DNA of 34,065 bases from positions 1-34,065 of the forward strand of contig DVMV01000039.1 in assembly GCA_018714785.1 (NCBI GenBank). Direction: 5' to 3'. The notes beneath the pieces are model-generated. The model was not told the DNA's origin, searched no databases, and was given only the letters and a program-made list of their open reading frames with translations. The translations under genes and the position numbers were made by a program. This document shows positions 1-8,382 of this stretch, one piece after another (position 1 is the stretch's first letter; every line of letters starts with the position of its first letter). The DNA comes from Candidatus Alloenteromonas pullicola. Lineage in GTDB: Bacteria; Bacillota_I; Bacilli_A; RFN20; CAG-826.

Positions 1-48
1 TATCAAATTGGATATCAAAAGGTTCGGCTATTACTGCCTTTTCTTATC

Positions 49-90
49 AGTCTAATTAACATAATGGACATTATGCGAAGTCTAATAACA
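49..90. repeat. Inverted repeat with flanking direct repeats at left edge
   Basis: CATAATG at 60-66 and CATTATG at 69-75 form a 7-bp inverted repeat with a 2-nt centre. It is flanked by near-identical direct repeats, AGTCTAATTAACA (about 50-62) and AGTCTAATAACA (about 80-91). The block lies beyond the terminator of the rsfS operon, so it may be an operator for a gene left of the window or a degenerate member of the AT-rich repeat family described below. No gene is seen in 1-170. Confidence 0.4.
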
Positions 91-120
91 AATTTTAAAA
101 GCCCCAACTTGTCGTTGAGG
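90..120 (-). terminator. Rho-independent terminator after rsfS operon
   Basis: Read on the minus strand, CCTCAAC (120-114) pairs with GTTGGGG (108-102) around a 5-nt loop, with one G-U pair. A U-rich tail follows (CTTTTAAAATTT, 101-90). It lies about 50 bases after the rsfS stop and would end the yqeG-to-rsfS transcript. Confidence 0.7.
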
Positions 121-170
121 CATTTTATTAATATATTGACGAACGTTATCTATGTTAGGCGGTTGTCACC

Positions 171-521
171 CTATTTCTTCTGGCCGTCGATCTTGGTAAG
201 CGAGCTAACCAACTGCTCCAGCCCGAACTCTTTTCGATTGACGTCTAGGAATATATGGACGATTACCTCCCCCGCTTCCACTATCATCCATCCGGAATCG
301 GGCGTTCCCTCCTTTAAGGTAACTTCGATTCCGCCTTTCTCGAAGGCGTCCTCAAGCAATTCGGCGTAGGCGCCCAAAGCCCTGACGTTGGGCGCGGTCG
401 CCAGAAGGTAATAGCTTGCGAAGGGGCTTATCTCCCCCACTTCGATGGCCTCGATGTCGATCGCCTTGTGCTCGTCTAGGCAATTCTTGGCGATCTCCAA
501 CTCTTTTAGCTGTTCTTCCAT
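171..521 (-). CDS. rsfS: Ribosomal silencing factor RsfS
   Basis: The 116-residue product matches the RsfS/Iojap (DUF143) family in length and pattern, with the conserved block around residues 65-97 (GTPDSGWMIVEAG, then VIVHIFLDVNRKEFG). RsfS binds uL14 on the 50S subunit and blocks subunit joining when nutrients are short. It is the last gene of the yqeG-yqeH-yhbY-nadD/yqeK-rsfS operon, the usual place for rsfS in Bacilli. The ATG lies only 3 nt after the nadD/yqeK stop, and its Shine-Dalgarno AGGAGAT is inside the last codons of that gene, so translation is probably coupled. Family assignment is firm; the role is inferred from the family. Confidence 0.95.
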   Translation of the reverse strand: MEEQLKELEIAKNCLDEHKAIDIEAIEVGEISPFASYYLLATAPNVRALGAYAELLEDAFEKGGIEVTLKEGTPDSGWMIVEAGEVIVHIFLDVNRKEFGLEQLVSSLTKIDGQKK

Positions 522-524
522 TTA

Positions 525-1622
525 TCAATCTCCTAAATATAATTCGTAGCATTTCTTGGTAAGGGGGTTGTCGATCCGATACCCCCCTTCCGCAAGGAAT
601 TCCATGTTGGCTTTGAAGACCTCGAGGAACCCGGTGTAGTAATTCTTGTAGCAGGCATTGATGAGCTTCGAGGAGTCGTATCCCCTGGTTGGCTCTATCT
701 TGTCGGAGGAATAGATTATCTTCGATAACGGCGGCATATGGGCGTCGCCGGTGGCGTGCCGCGATATCGCCTGGAGTATCTCATCGTCGTCGACTCCGAA
801 CACCTCCTTGGCTTTGGTCACCCCGGTGAACTGATGGTAACTCCATTCCGGCATGTCGAGGAATTCGGGATAATCCCGGCGCATTATCAGCCGAGCCTCC
901 TCCTTGGGCAGGTATTTTCCGATGTCATGGAGCAATCCGGCACAGTAGGCCTTCTGGTATGACGGGTTCTTGTTCCGGATGGCGATCGAATAGGCCAGAT
1001 GCCCCACCGAAACAGAATGCAGGAGCCGCTTCGGGGTCAGTAGGCGCGACAGTTTCTGGAAGTAATACAGCCCGTGCTGCTCTATGTACGACCTCACGCT
1101 CATCGGGATATCGGATGACTGAAGCCGCCTGACGTCGGAGCTAGACACCTCGCCAGACTTGCTATAGTCGAGGCGGATCATCCTAAACCTCGACAACGCC
1201 ACGTCGTCGACCTTTACGCCCGGACGCGGGACATAGACAATCCTGGCCATCTTGGCGATGAGGTCGGGATCCTTCCATTTCGGGAAGGAATTGGCCTCGT
1301 CGGCCCCAATTAGCAGGTAAAGCTGCCGTTTGCGGTACTTCCTCGCGAAATAGGCGACCGTATCGACCGAATAGTTGATCTCGGAATCGCTTTTCAGCTC
1401 GAAGTCGCTTATGAAAAACGACCCGGAGCCGTTCTCGTTGAGGGCGAGCTTGAGCATCGAGAGCCTTTGCGAGGGGCTCGCCATCGGATTCTTCCAGCGC
1501 GGCGACTTAGACGGCACGAAAACCACGTCGGCGTTCAACAGCAGACTGGCGGCCCGGGCCATTCTAAGGTGTCCGTTATGTATTGGGTCAAACGACCCGC
1601 CGTAGATAAGAAGCGACTCCAT
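525..1622 (-). CDS. nadD: Fused NadD (NaMN adenylyltransferase) and YqeK-type HD hydrolase
   Basis: This 365-residue protein carries two enzymes that are separate neighbouring genes in Bacillus. Residues 1-190 are NadD: GGSFDPIHNGH (8-18) is the nucleotidyltransferase T/HxGH loop and SSSDVR (160-165) is the family's ISSTxIR-type motif. This part adenylates nicotinate mononucleotide in NAD synthesis. Residues 195-365 are an HD phosphohydrolase of the YqeK type, with the first His at 202, HD at 232-233 (GLLHDIGK) and SSDKIEPTRGYD around 305-316. YqeK homologues hydrolyse diadenosine tetraphosphate. The same fusion is, as I recall it, present in mycoplasmas (MG240). The start overlaps the yhbY stop by one base (TAATG), implying coupling. 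No frameshift separates the two parts. Confidence 0.95.
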   Translation of the reverse strand: MESLLIYGGSFDPIHNGHLRMARAASLLLNADVVFVPSKSPRWKNPMASPSQRLSMLKLALNENGSGSFFISDFELKSDSEINYSVDTVAYFARKYRKRQLYLLIGADEANSFPKWKDPDLIAKMARIVYVPRPGVKVDDVALSRFRMIRLDYSKSGEVSSSDVRRLQSSDIPMSVRSYIEQHGLYYFQKLSRLLTPKRLLHSVSVGHLAYSIAIRNKNPSYQKAYCAGLLHDIGKYLPKEEARLIMRRDYPEFLDMPEWSYHQFTGVTKAKEVFGVDDDEILQAISRHATGDAHMPPLSKIIYSSDKIEPTRGYDSSKLINACYKNYYTGFLEVFKANMEFLAEGGYRIDNPLTKKCYELYLGD

Positions 1623-1915
1623 TATGCCGGCAAGACGATCTTCCTGTGCTTATTCGATGGCCGATACAAGACGATGACCCTTCCGATTATCTGGACGAGC
1701 TCCGCGCCGAGCTTGGCGCAGATGTCCTCCCCCAGCTCCCTCGGCTTGGATTCAGAGTTCTGCAGGATGCCGACCTTGATCAGCTCGTTTGCCTCGAGCG
1801 CCTTGTCGAGCTGGTCGAGGAAAGCCTCGTCGGGCTCTTGCTTGCCCAACAGGTAGCGGTGGTCGATGGTATTGGCCAACCCGCGAAGATACGATAGCTG
1901 TTTACCTTTTAGCAT
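1622..1915 (-). CDS. yhbY: YhbY/YqeI ribosome-assembly RNA-binding protein (CRM domain)
   Basis: The 97-residue product is a single CRS1-YhbY (CRM) domain and is full length for the family. It begins LKGKQLSYLRGLAN, continues with a KVGILQNSE strand and ends with the QIIGRVIVLYRPS strand that closes the domain. Family members bind 23S rRNA in pre-50S particles. The ATG directly abuts the yqeH stop (TAA then ATG) and the stop overlaps the next start. In Bacillus aroE sits between yqeH and yhbY; here it is absent and the two genes touch. Confidence 0.93.
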   Translation of the reverse strand: MLKGKQLSYLRGLANTIDHRYLLGKQEPDEAFLDQLDKALEANELIKVGILQNSESKPRELGEDICAKLGAELVQIIGRVIVLYRPSNKHRKIVLPA

Positions 1916-3058
1916 TTATTTAACCTTCGATCTGGTCGTGTAGACCGCGACCCCCTTGGGGACGAATATGCGCCAGGTCTGTTTGTCCCCTTTGAAGCAG
2001 AACCAGCCCAGGCCCTCGATGCCGATGTCGCGGAGCCCTTCCTCCTCGACCTCGATGTCGAAGGCATCGAAGGATTGGCTTTCCCCCTTCATGGCCAGCA
2101 GCGGCCGGTACGCCCCGGCGGCCAGCTCGGCAAAGTAGCCGTTTCCGCCGGCGAGTTTATTGGCCGGGCGCTTGGACAGGTCGAGCGTCGGGGCGAAGTA
2201 GCATCCAACCTGCTGCTTGTTCCCCTTTAGAAGGACCAATAGGCCCAGCCCGCCCATGGCGATGCCGTCGCCCTGCGAAAGCGTTATGTTGCGGCGCCTA
2301 ACCGGCTCCGATGGATAGACTTGGCGCGCGGCGTCGAGATTCATCTTCGATTGGATGGCGTTGTCGGTCGGGATGCCCGGGGTATCGTATAGGTAGCTCG
2401 AGGTGTCGAGCGGTATCCGCATGACCCTTAGCCTGGTCCCTGGATAATTTACGGTGCTCACGGCCTCGCCGGAAACGTTGGTGTAGCCGCGAAGGAAGGA
2501 GTAGATGAGCTGCGTCTTGCCGGCCGCGACCGCCCCGATGACGTAAACGTCATGGCGGCGACGGCGCTTCTCGATCTCCTCGCGTATCGCGGAGACGTCG
2601 TAGGTCGAGGTTAGGGAGGTCAATATGACGTCATCCTCCTTGACCTGCAGCCTGGCCATCCGGAAGCGGTGGCCGACATAGCGGCGGAGCTCCTCATCGG
2701 ATGCCGACTCCGGAAGCAAATCGCGCTTATTGGCGATGACCAGGATGTTGAGCCCCTCTATCTGCTTGGTAACCGAGGGGGCGAAGGAGCTCTCGAAGGA
2801 GAACAGGTCGACCACGTAGACGATCAGGGCGTCAGAGGCCTGGGCGTCCTGGAGCATCGTGAGGTAATCAGCCGAGATGCTAGGCCCCCTCGGGGCGAAG
2901 TTGTAGCGCTGGGTCGACCAGCATTTGGAGCAGAACAGCACCGTCTCGTCCCCGCCTTCCAATAGGCGCGGCTCGATGTAGCCTTCCTTGCCTTCGTCCT
3001 CGCATTGGAGGATGGCGCCGCAGTTGTAGCAGCGACGCACCACTGACATCTTGCTCAT
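1916..3058 (-). CDS. yqeH: Circularly permuted ribosome-biogenesis GTPase YqeH
   Basis: This 380-residue protein is the YqeH-type GTPase needed for 30S assembly. A treble-clef zinc finger lies at the N terminus (C10-x2-C13, C43-x2-C46). The GTPase motifs then appear in permuted order: G4 NKRD at 110-113, G1 GAVAAGKT at 175-182, the G2 region around T208 and G3 DTPG at 225-228. A C-terminal domain of about 150 residues follows, as in the family. The start overlaps the yqeG stop by 4 bp (ATGA). Motif order and the zinc finger make this assignment secure. Confidence 0.96.
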   Translation of the reverse strand: MSKMSVVRRCYNCGAILQCEDEGKEGYIEPRLLEGGDETVLFCSKCWSTQRYNFAPRGPSISADYLTMLQDAQASDALIVYVVDLFSFESSFAPSVTKQIEGLNILVIANKRDLLPESASDEELRRYVGHRFRMARLQVKEDDVILTSLTSTYDVSAIREEIEKRRRRHDVYVIGAVAAGKTQLIYSFLRGYTNVSGEAVSTVNYPGTRLRVMRIPLDTSSYLYDTPGIPTDNAIQSKMNLDAARQVYPSEPVRRRNITLSQGDGIAMGGLGLLVLLKGNKQQVGCYFAPTLDLSKRPANKLAGGNGYFAELAAGAYRPLLAMKGESQSFDAFDIEVEEEGLRDIGIEGLGWFCFKGDKQTWRIFVPKGVAVYTTRSKVK

Positions 3059-3582
3059 ATTGCCTCCTTAAGGCCCTTCAGCAGGCCTTTTTTACTAAGC
3101 TTTTTCCGCCATCTTCTATCGAACAGGCGGTTGAATCTGGTCGTGAACGGCTCGTTGTCCGGATCAAGCGGGTCGGTGAGGACCGCCCTGATCCCCGCCC
3201 CGTTGGCGGCGATGACGTCGGTTGTGATCTGATCGCCGACCATAAGGCATTCCCCGGGCTGGGCGCTTAGGTCAGCCAAGACCCTCTTGAGCCCTTTGGA
3301 GAGCGGCTTCAGCATGAAGCATTCGGCCCGCACGCCGAGCAACTCGGCGTAGCGATGGACGCGCTCGCCGCGGTTGTTCGAGCAGATGAGCAGCTCGATG
3401 CCGGCGAGGCTAAGCGAGGCGACGTAGTCCTTGACCTTCTGCGAAGGCTCGGCCTCATGGTATGAGGATAGCGTGTTGTCGAGGTCGGAAAGCACGTATC
3501 TCACGCCGGCTTCCCTAAGCAATTCCGGGGTGAGGTCGAAGATGCTTTCCTCGTGGGCGAACGGTACGAGCCTGTTCCACAT
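3055..3582 (-). CDS. yqeG: YqeG-family HAD phosphatase (subfamily IIIA)
   Basis: This HAD-type phosphatase shows the three expected motifs: DLDNTL with the nucleophile Asp about 33 residues from the start, CSNN (motif II), and a motif III of Lys-Pro followed by GDQITTD. The physiological substrate of YqeG proteins is not well established; the family is linked to mitochondrial phosphatidylglycerophosphatases. The gene heads the yqeG-yqeH operon, as in Bacillus. An in-frame GTG at 3586-3588 lies two codons upstream, but the ATG at 3580-3582 aligns with the start of Bacillus YqeG and was chosen. The only candidate ribosome site is a weak AGGCG near 3600, so the start is the least certain part. 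Confidence 0.9.
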   Translation of the reverse strand: MWNRLVPFAHEESIFDLTPELLREAGVRYVLSDLDNTLSSYHEAEPSQKVKDYVASLSLAGIELLICSNNRGERVHRYAELLGVRAECFMLKPLSKGLKRVLADLSAQPGECLMVGDQITTDVIAANGAGIRAVLTDPLDPDNEPFTTRFNRLFDRRWRKKLSKKGLLKGLKEAI

Positions 3583-3654
3583 GAGCACATTTTACGCCTA
3601 AAGGCGGGCGCGGGCGAGAGGAAGGAGCTCGTCCAATACCATTTTGTTGCTGGA

Positions 3655-3692
3655 AATCTACTAATAGTTGATAGTTTATTACTACGTAATAA
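3655..3692 (-). repeat. AT-rich TAGTAG repeat, copy A, directly after parC
   Basis: Immediately after the parC stop, the minus strand carries an AT-rich tract with a GTAGT word (3685-3681) and ATTAGTAGATT (3665-3655) about 22 nt apart. The same words, in the same orientation relative to the upstream gene, recur after plsY, after glyQS and near the end of the gene at 29107-29901. The rest of 3583-3692 shows no clear promoter or hairpin. Confidence 0.6.
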
Positions 3693-6341
3693 TTAATTAT
3701 CGAAATCGAAGTCGTCAAATATGGATATTTGCTCGTATTTCTCGTTGACCCCGTCTGAATCGTCCTCGACTATCGAAGAGTCGGATCTCTTGGTGGGCTC
3801 GTCCTCGGGGACGGCGTCTTCCTCCACTTTGCCCTCTTCGGCGGGCAGCAGGCTCTTTATCGAATCGTCGACGTCCTCGCCCCAGGTCACGTTGACGCAG
3901 GAGATGGTCTGGGCTTTGGGGAGCTTGATTTCGCCTTTGGCGATCTTGTCCATCGGGGTCAGGAAAAGGTCTTGGAAAGTCACGTCTATGTAGTCCCCGC
4001 CGGAGCAGGTAGCATGGAAAGTCAGCGGCGCTTCGTCCTCTTTCTTGACCCTATAGGCGAAGATGAGCGAATTCGGCTCCTTCTTGAAGGATTTGAATAT
4101 GGTGGTTGCCTTGTTTAGGCGCCCGCTCGGCTTGACGTTTGAGGATGACAGAACCCTGGTGGCCCCCATGTCGGTGATCAAAGCGAACTTGCAGCCCTCA
4201 TCGGGATAAAGGGCGAACAAGGCGACCACATCCTCGCCGTGGAAGCTCGCGGCCTTCACCCCGCTGGATCCGGTTGAAGTCGGGGTGATCTCGGATTCGG
4301 AGTAGTTGGCACATAGGCCACGCTCGGAGAAAAGGAACAGCTGCGAGTTGCCCGAGCTTATCGCGGCGCAGGAAAGCTCATCCCCTGAAAGAAGCTTCAT
4401 CGCGCGAAGCGGCTTGCCGAGCCTCGATGATTTGAAGCTTGATAGCCTTACCCGCTTGATGAGTCCCTTGCGCGAGGCCAAGACCACGAATAGGTCATCG
4501 CGCCAGCTCTTGATGCAGAAGGCGCGGACGATCTTCTCCTTGGGGCTAAGCGAGGCGGTGTAGTTTATGTGGATGCCCTCGTCAAGCCATTTGTTGGCCT
4601 TCAAAAGGTGCACCGGCAGCTCGATGTATTGCCCCATGTTGGTGAAGATGAGCAGATGGTCGGTGGAAACGCATTTGTCGATGTAGGCGAAGGTGTCCTT
4701 GCTCTTGAGCCCCGGGAGGACGCCATTGTGTCCCCCGCTCCCTTTATAGGAGGCGATGGAGCTGCGCTTGACGTAGCCATCGCGGGTCAAAGCGACCATT
4801 ACCTCCTCCTTGGCGACCAGATCGCCGCGGTTGATGACCTTGAGGCTGTCGTCTTCTTCCTGTATCTGGGTGCGGCGCTTGTCGGCATAGGCCTTGGAGA
4901 CGGCGCGCAGGTCAGAGATTATCGATTTGTTAAGGACTTCCTCGGAGCCAAGCAATGCGTTGTAACTGTCGATGTCCTTATGCAGCTGGTCGCGCTCGGC
5001 CATCAATACGTCTATGTCCGTGTGGGAAAGCTTGTAAAGCGGCATCATGACGATGGCTTCGCTCTGCTCCTCGTTGAACAGGAACCGGCTTTGCAGGTTG
5101 ATCTTGGAATCGGCCTTGTCCTTGCTGGCCCTGATAACGGCGATGACCTCATTGATGATCGAGGCCGCCTTGATGAGCCCGTCGACGATGTTGAGCCGGG
5201 CCTTAGCCTTGGCCAAGTCGAACCGCGCTCGCCTCGTGACCACGTCCTTCTGATGGGCGATATAGGTGTCGCAATAGGTTAGGAGGTTCATCGTGACCGG
5301 CCGCCCGTCGACGATCGCGACCATATTGGCCGAATACGAGGTGCGCAGCTTGGTCTTGGCCATGAGGTAGGAAAGCACCGCCTCCGGCTTGAAGCCGTTC
5401 TTCAGATCGATGGCGATCCTCATGCCGGACCTATCGGTCTCGTCTCTCACCTCGTCGATGCCGTCGATGTCCTTGTCGTGCCTTATCCGGTCGATTGAGC
5501 CGACTAGAGCGCTCTTTATGACGCCATAGGGAATCTCGGTGATGATTATCTGGTTGATTCCATCCTGGGTGGTCTCGAAATGGTATTTGCAGGCCACGGT
5601 TATCGAGCCCCGCCCGGCGAGGTATATGTCCTGAAGGCCCTGAGACTGATAGATGACCCCGCCAGTCGGGAAATCCGGGCCGGGCACGAAGCGCATCAGC
5701 GACTCGATTGGGCAAGACGGCCTTTCAAGGCGGTATATGACCGCGTCGATGACCTCTTTGAGGTTGTGCGGCGGGATCTCGGTGGCCAGACCGACCGCGA
5801 TGCCGCTCGCCCCGTTTACCAGCATGTTCGGGAAGCGCGCCGGCAGCACCAGCGGTTCGAATTCGCTGTCGTCGAAGGTGAGGCCCATGTCGACCGTGTC
5901 CTTGTTCAGGTCGCGGACTAGTTCCTGGGATATGGCGCTAAGCCTGGCCTCGGTGTAACGGTAGGCCGCGGCGGAATCGCCGTCTATTGATCCGTTGTTT
6001 CCCTGGAAATCGACTAGGGGCGCCCTCATGCGCCAGCCCTGCGACATCCTGACCAAGGCATCGTAAATCGAGGAGTCGCCGTGCGGATGGTATTTGCCCA
6101 TGACCTCGCCGACTATGTGGGCGCACTTCTTGGTCGGCTTGTCGATGGTGTTGCCGGTCTTCCACATCGCGTAGATGATGCGGCGCTGGACCGGCTTCAT
6201 GCCGTCCCTCGCATCGGGAATCGCGCGGTCCTGGATTACGTCTTTGGCGTATATGTCGAAACGCTCGCCCATCAGCTCATCGAGCGTACCGGGCTGAATA
6301 GTCTCGATTATCTCCGCCTTCTCCGGCTTTTTGCGTGCCAT
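3693..6341 (-). CDS. parC: DNA topoisomerase IV subunit A (ParC)
   Basis: The 882-residue product is the A subunit of the type IIA topoisomerase that decatenates daughter chromosomes. The breakage-reunion domain is intact: PDARDGMKPVQRRIIYAM (42-59), the quinolone-pocket helix HPHGDSSIYDALV (85-97), and AAYRYTEARL with catalytic Tyr129. S90 and D94 sit at the positions of E. coli GyrA S83 and D87, so the pocket looks wild type. A beta-pinwheel C-terminal domain follows, then an acidic tail of about 70 residues ending FDDFDFDN. The pinwheel has no recognisable QRRGGKG GyrA box, and the adjacent partner is ParE-like, which favours ParC over GyrA. The start shares one base with the parE stop (TAATG). 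Confidence 0.95.
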   Translation of the reverse strand: MARKKPEKAEIIETIQPGTLDELMGERFDIYAKDVIQDRAIPDARDGMKPVQRRIIYAMWKTGNTIDKPTKKCAHIVGEVMGKYHPHGDSSIYDALVRMSQGWRMRAPLVDFQGNNGSIDGDSAAAYRYTEARLSAISQELVRDLNKDTVDMGLTFDDSEFEPLVLPARFPNMLVNGASGIAVGLATEIPPHNLKEVIDAVIYRLERPSCPIESLMRFVPGPDFPTGGVIYQSQGLQDIYLAGRGSITVACKYHFETTQDGINQIIITEIPYGVIKSALVGSIDRIRHDKDIDGIDEVRDETDRSGMRIAIDLKNGFKPEAVLSYLMAKTKLRTSYSANMVAIVDGRPVTMNLLTYCDTYIAHQKDVVTRRARFDLAKAKARLNIVDGLIKAASIINEVIAVIRASKDKADSKINLQSRFLFNEEQSEAIVMMPLYKLSHTDIDVLMAERDQLHKDIDSYNALLGSEEVLNKSIISDLRAVSKAYADKRRTQIQEEDDSLKVINRGDLVAKEEVMVALTRDGYVKRSSIASYKGSGGHNGVLPGLKSKDTFAYIDKCVSTDHLLIFTNMGQYIELPVHLLKANKWLDEGIHINYTASLSPKEKIVRAFCIKSWRDDLFVVLASRKGLIKRVRLSSFKSSRLGKPLRAMKLLSGDELSCAAISSGNSQLFLFSERGLCANYSESEITPTSTGSSGVKAASFHGEDVVALFALYPDEGCKFALITDMGATRVLSSSNVKPSGRLNKATTIFKSFKKEPNSLIFAYRVKKEDEAPLTFHATCSGGDYIDVTFQDLFLTPMDKIAKGEIKLPKAQTISCVNVTWGEDVDDSIKSLLPAEEGKVEEDAVPEDEPTKRSDSSIVEDDSDGVNEKYEQISIFDDFDFDN

Positions 6342-8290
6342 TACCTATTAACCTCGTTGATGAAGTCGTCCTTCTCGTTGAACTTGACGTTCTCCTCGAT
6401 CCACGTGCGGCGCTGCGAAGGGTCCTTGCCCATGAGGATCGATATCCTCTTCTCAACGACGAGCGGGTCGTCTATCCTCACCTGAAGCAACTGCCTGGTG
6501 GCTTTGTTCATGGTGGTTGAGGCGAGCTGTTCGGCGTTCATCTCGCCGAGTCCTTTGTAGCGGTTGATCCCGTATCCGGGGCCGATCTTCTTCTTCGCTG
6601 CCTCGAGGTCCTCGTCGCTCCAAGCGTAGACGAACTCCTTGGATGGGTTGCTCTTCTTATAAACGCGGTAAAGCGGGGGGCAGGCAAGATAGACCATGCC
6701 ATGGGTGATGAGCGGCTTCATGTAGTTGTAGAAGAAGGTCAGCAGCAGTATCTGAATATGGGCTCCGTCGGTATCGGCATCAGTCATGATTATGATCTTG
6801 CCGTATTTGGCGTCTTCGACGTCAAAATCGGCGCCGACCCCGGCCCCGATGGTCGAGATGATGGTCGAGAACTCGACGTTTTGCAGCATTCGCTCCATGG
6901 TTACGGAATCGGTGTTGAGCGGCTTGCCGCGCAGCGGAAGAATCGCCTGATGGAGCCTATCGCGCCCGCTTTTGGCCGAGCCGCCTGCGGAATCGCCCTC
7001 CACGATGAACAGCTCGTTCTCCTTATAGTCCTTGCTCTGGGCCGCGGCGAGCTTATCGGATATGACGAGGTCCTCTTTCTTCTTCGATTTCCCGGTCCTG
7101 GTTAGCTCCTTGGCCTTCCTCGCGGCATCCCTGGCCTCTTTGGCGGCCTGGCATTTCTTGATCAAGTCGATGGCGAATTCCTTGTGCTCGGCCAAGTAAT
7201 GGACAAGCCTATCGTAGGCGAAGTCGTTGACGGCCGAAAGCGCGGCCGGGGTGCCGAGCTTCCCCTTGGTCTGCCCCTCGTATTCGAGCAGCTTCTCGGG
7301 GACCTTGACCGAAATGACGGCGGTAAGGCCTTCGCGGATGTCGGATCCGTCAAGCTTGGCGATTTCCTTTATGACGCCGTTTTGCGTCGCCCAGTCGTTC
7401 ACCGCTTTGGTTATGCCGAGGCGGAGTCCGGTCTCGTGGGTCCCGCCATCGTGGGTCCTGACGGAGTTTGCGTAGGAATAGACGTTCTCGTTGTAGTCCT
7501 TATTGCACCACTGCATCGCCAACTCGATCTTTATCGCGGCGTTGTCGTCGTCGAAATAAAGTATCGGGCCTAGCGGCTCCTTGTTCTGCGTAAGGTTGGC
7601 GACGTATTCGCGCAGTCCCTGCTCGTAGTAGAACTCGCGAGATAGATTCGCCCGCTCATCCTTAAGGATGAAATGGACCTTCTTCAACAGGAAGGCCTCT
7701 TCCTGGAGGTGATTCGAAATGGTATCCCACTTAAATTCTACGGTCGTGAAAATCCGCTTATCGGGCTTGAAGCGGACCAACGTCCCATGCTTTTTGGTGG
7801 TCCCGAGGTCCTCGAGCGGGGTCACCAGCTTGCCGCCGTCCTCGAAACGGATGTGATAAATATGCCCCAAGCGATAGATGGTTATGTCCAGCCATTCCGA
7901 CATCGCGTTGGTCACGGTTGCGCCGACGCCGTGAAGGCCGGCCGAAACCTTGTAGTTCTGATCGGAGAACTTGCCGCCTGAATGAAGGGTCGTGTACAGC
8001 AATTGGACGGCGGGTATGCCGGTTTGGGGGTGAACATCGACCGGGATGCCGCGGCCCTCATCCTCAACGGACACCGACCCGTCCTTATGGACGGTAACGG
8101 AAACTCGGTCGCCATAGCCGTTCACGGCCTCGTCGACGGCATTGTCGACTATTTCCCAAATCAAATGATGGAGGCCGGTGGCGTTGGTTGAGCCGATGTA
8201 CATGCCAGGGCGCTTGCGAACGCCTTCCATCTCGGAAAGCAGCTCAATGTTCCTGGCCGTATATTCCTTTTCTGCCTTCTCGATGTCCAT
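6341..8290 (-). CDS. parE: DNA topoisomerase IV subunit B (ParE)
   Basis: The 649-residue product is the ATPase subunit partnering ParC. The GHKL ATPase domain shows E46 and N50 (EIVDNAVDEA), D77-x-GRGIP, GGKF (105-108) and GLHGVG (118-123). The TOPRIM domain has EGDSAGG (431-437) and DADTDG (504-509), followed by RYKGLGEMN (577-585). The C-terminal RRTWIEENVKF is typical of ParE rather than GyrB. No good Shine-Dalgarno precedes the ATG; a TATAAT box lies about 32 bases upstream. The gene is divergent from plsY and forms a two-gene operon with parC. Confidence 0.95.
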   Translation of the reverse strand: MDIEKAEKEYTARNIELLSEMEGVRKRPGMYIGSTNATGLHHLIWEIVDNAVDEAVNGYGDRVSVTVHKDGSVSVEDEGRGIPVDVHPQTGIPAVQLLYTTLHSGGKFSDQNYKVSAGLHGVGATVTNAMSEWLDITIYRLGHIYHIRFEDGGKLVTPLEDLGTTKKHGTLVRFKPDKRIFTTVEFKWDTISNHLQEEAFLLKKVHFILKDERANLSREFYYEQGLREYVANLTQNKEPLGPILYFDDDNAAIKIELAMQWCNKDYNENVYSYANSVRTHDGGTHETGLRLGITKAVNDWATQNGVIKEIAKLDGSDIREGLTAVISVKVPEKLLEYEGQTKGKLGTPAALSAVNDFAYDRLVHYLAEHKEFAIDLIKKCQAAKEARDAARKAKELTRTGKSKKKEDLVISDKLAAAQSKDYKENELFIVEGDSAGGSAKSGRDRLHQAILPLRGKPLNTDSVTMERMLQNVEFSTIISTIGAGVGADFDVEDAKYGKIIIMTDADTDGAHIQILLLTFFYNYMKPLITHGMVYLACPPLYRVYKKSNPSKEFVYAWSDEDLEAAKKKIGPGYGINRYKGLGEMNAEQLASTTMNKATRQLLQVRIDDPLVVEKRISILMGKDPSQRRTWIEENVKFNEKDDFINEVNR

Positions 8291-8322
8291 CGCTAAAGAA
8301 AATCCGTCTTTTCGACGAAGGC

Positions 8323-8328
8323 ATTATA
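8323..8328 (-). promoter_or_regulatory. Candidate -10 box for parE-parC
   Basis: A perfect TATAAT reads on the minus strand at 8328-8323, predicting a start near 8316 and a leader of about 26 nt. No convincing -35 box is seen at 16-18 nt upstream. The 92-bp parE-plsY gap must hold promoters in both directions. Confidence 0.5.
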
Positions 8329-8340
8329 TCGCATACGCGC

Positions 8341-8369
8341 TTCAAAAATAAGGGTAAAACCATCATAAT
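8341..8369 (+). promoter_or_regulatory. Candidate plsY promoter
   Basis: TTCAAA (8341-8346) and CATAAT (8364-8369) are separated by exactly 17 nt and match the housekeeping consensus at 4/6 and 5/6 positions. Initiation would fall near 8376, leaving a leader of only about 7 nt before the plsY ATG. Confidence 0.4.
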
Positions 8370-8382
8370 TACGCCGGATAGC

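Noticed and set aside
4569-5282. 237-codon open frame on the plus strand inside parC
   Set aside because: It is antisense to a strongly conserved ParC region, has low-complexity hydrophobic and acidic composition typical of a GC-rich antisense frame, and shows no recognisable domain.
3693-6341. Assignment of the topoisomerase A subunit as GyrA
   Set aside because: There is no GyrA box in the C-terminal domain, the gene follows its B subunit with a one-base overlap, and that subunit ends like ParE.
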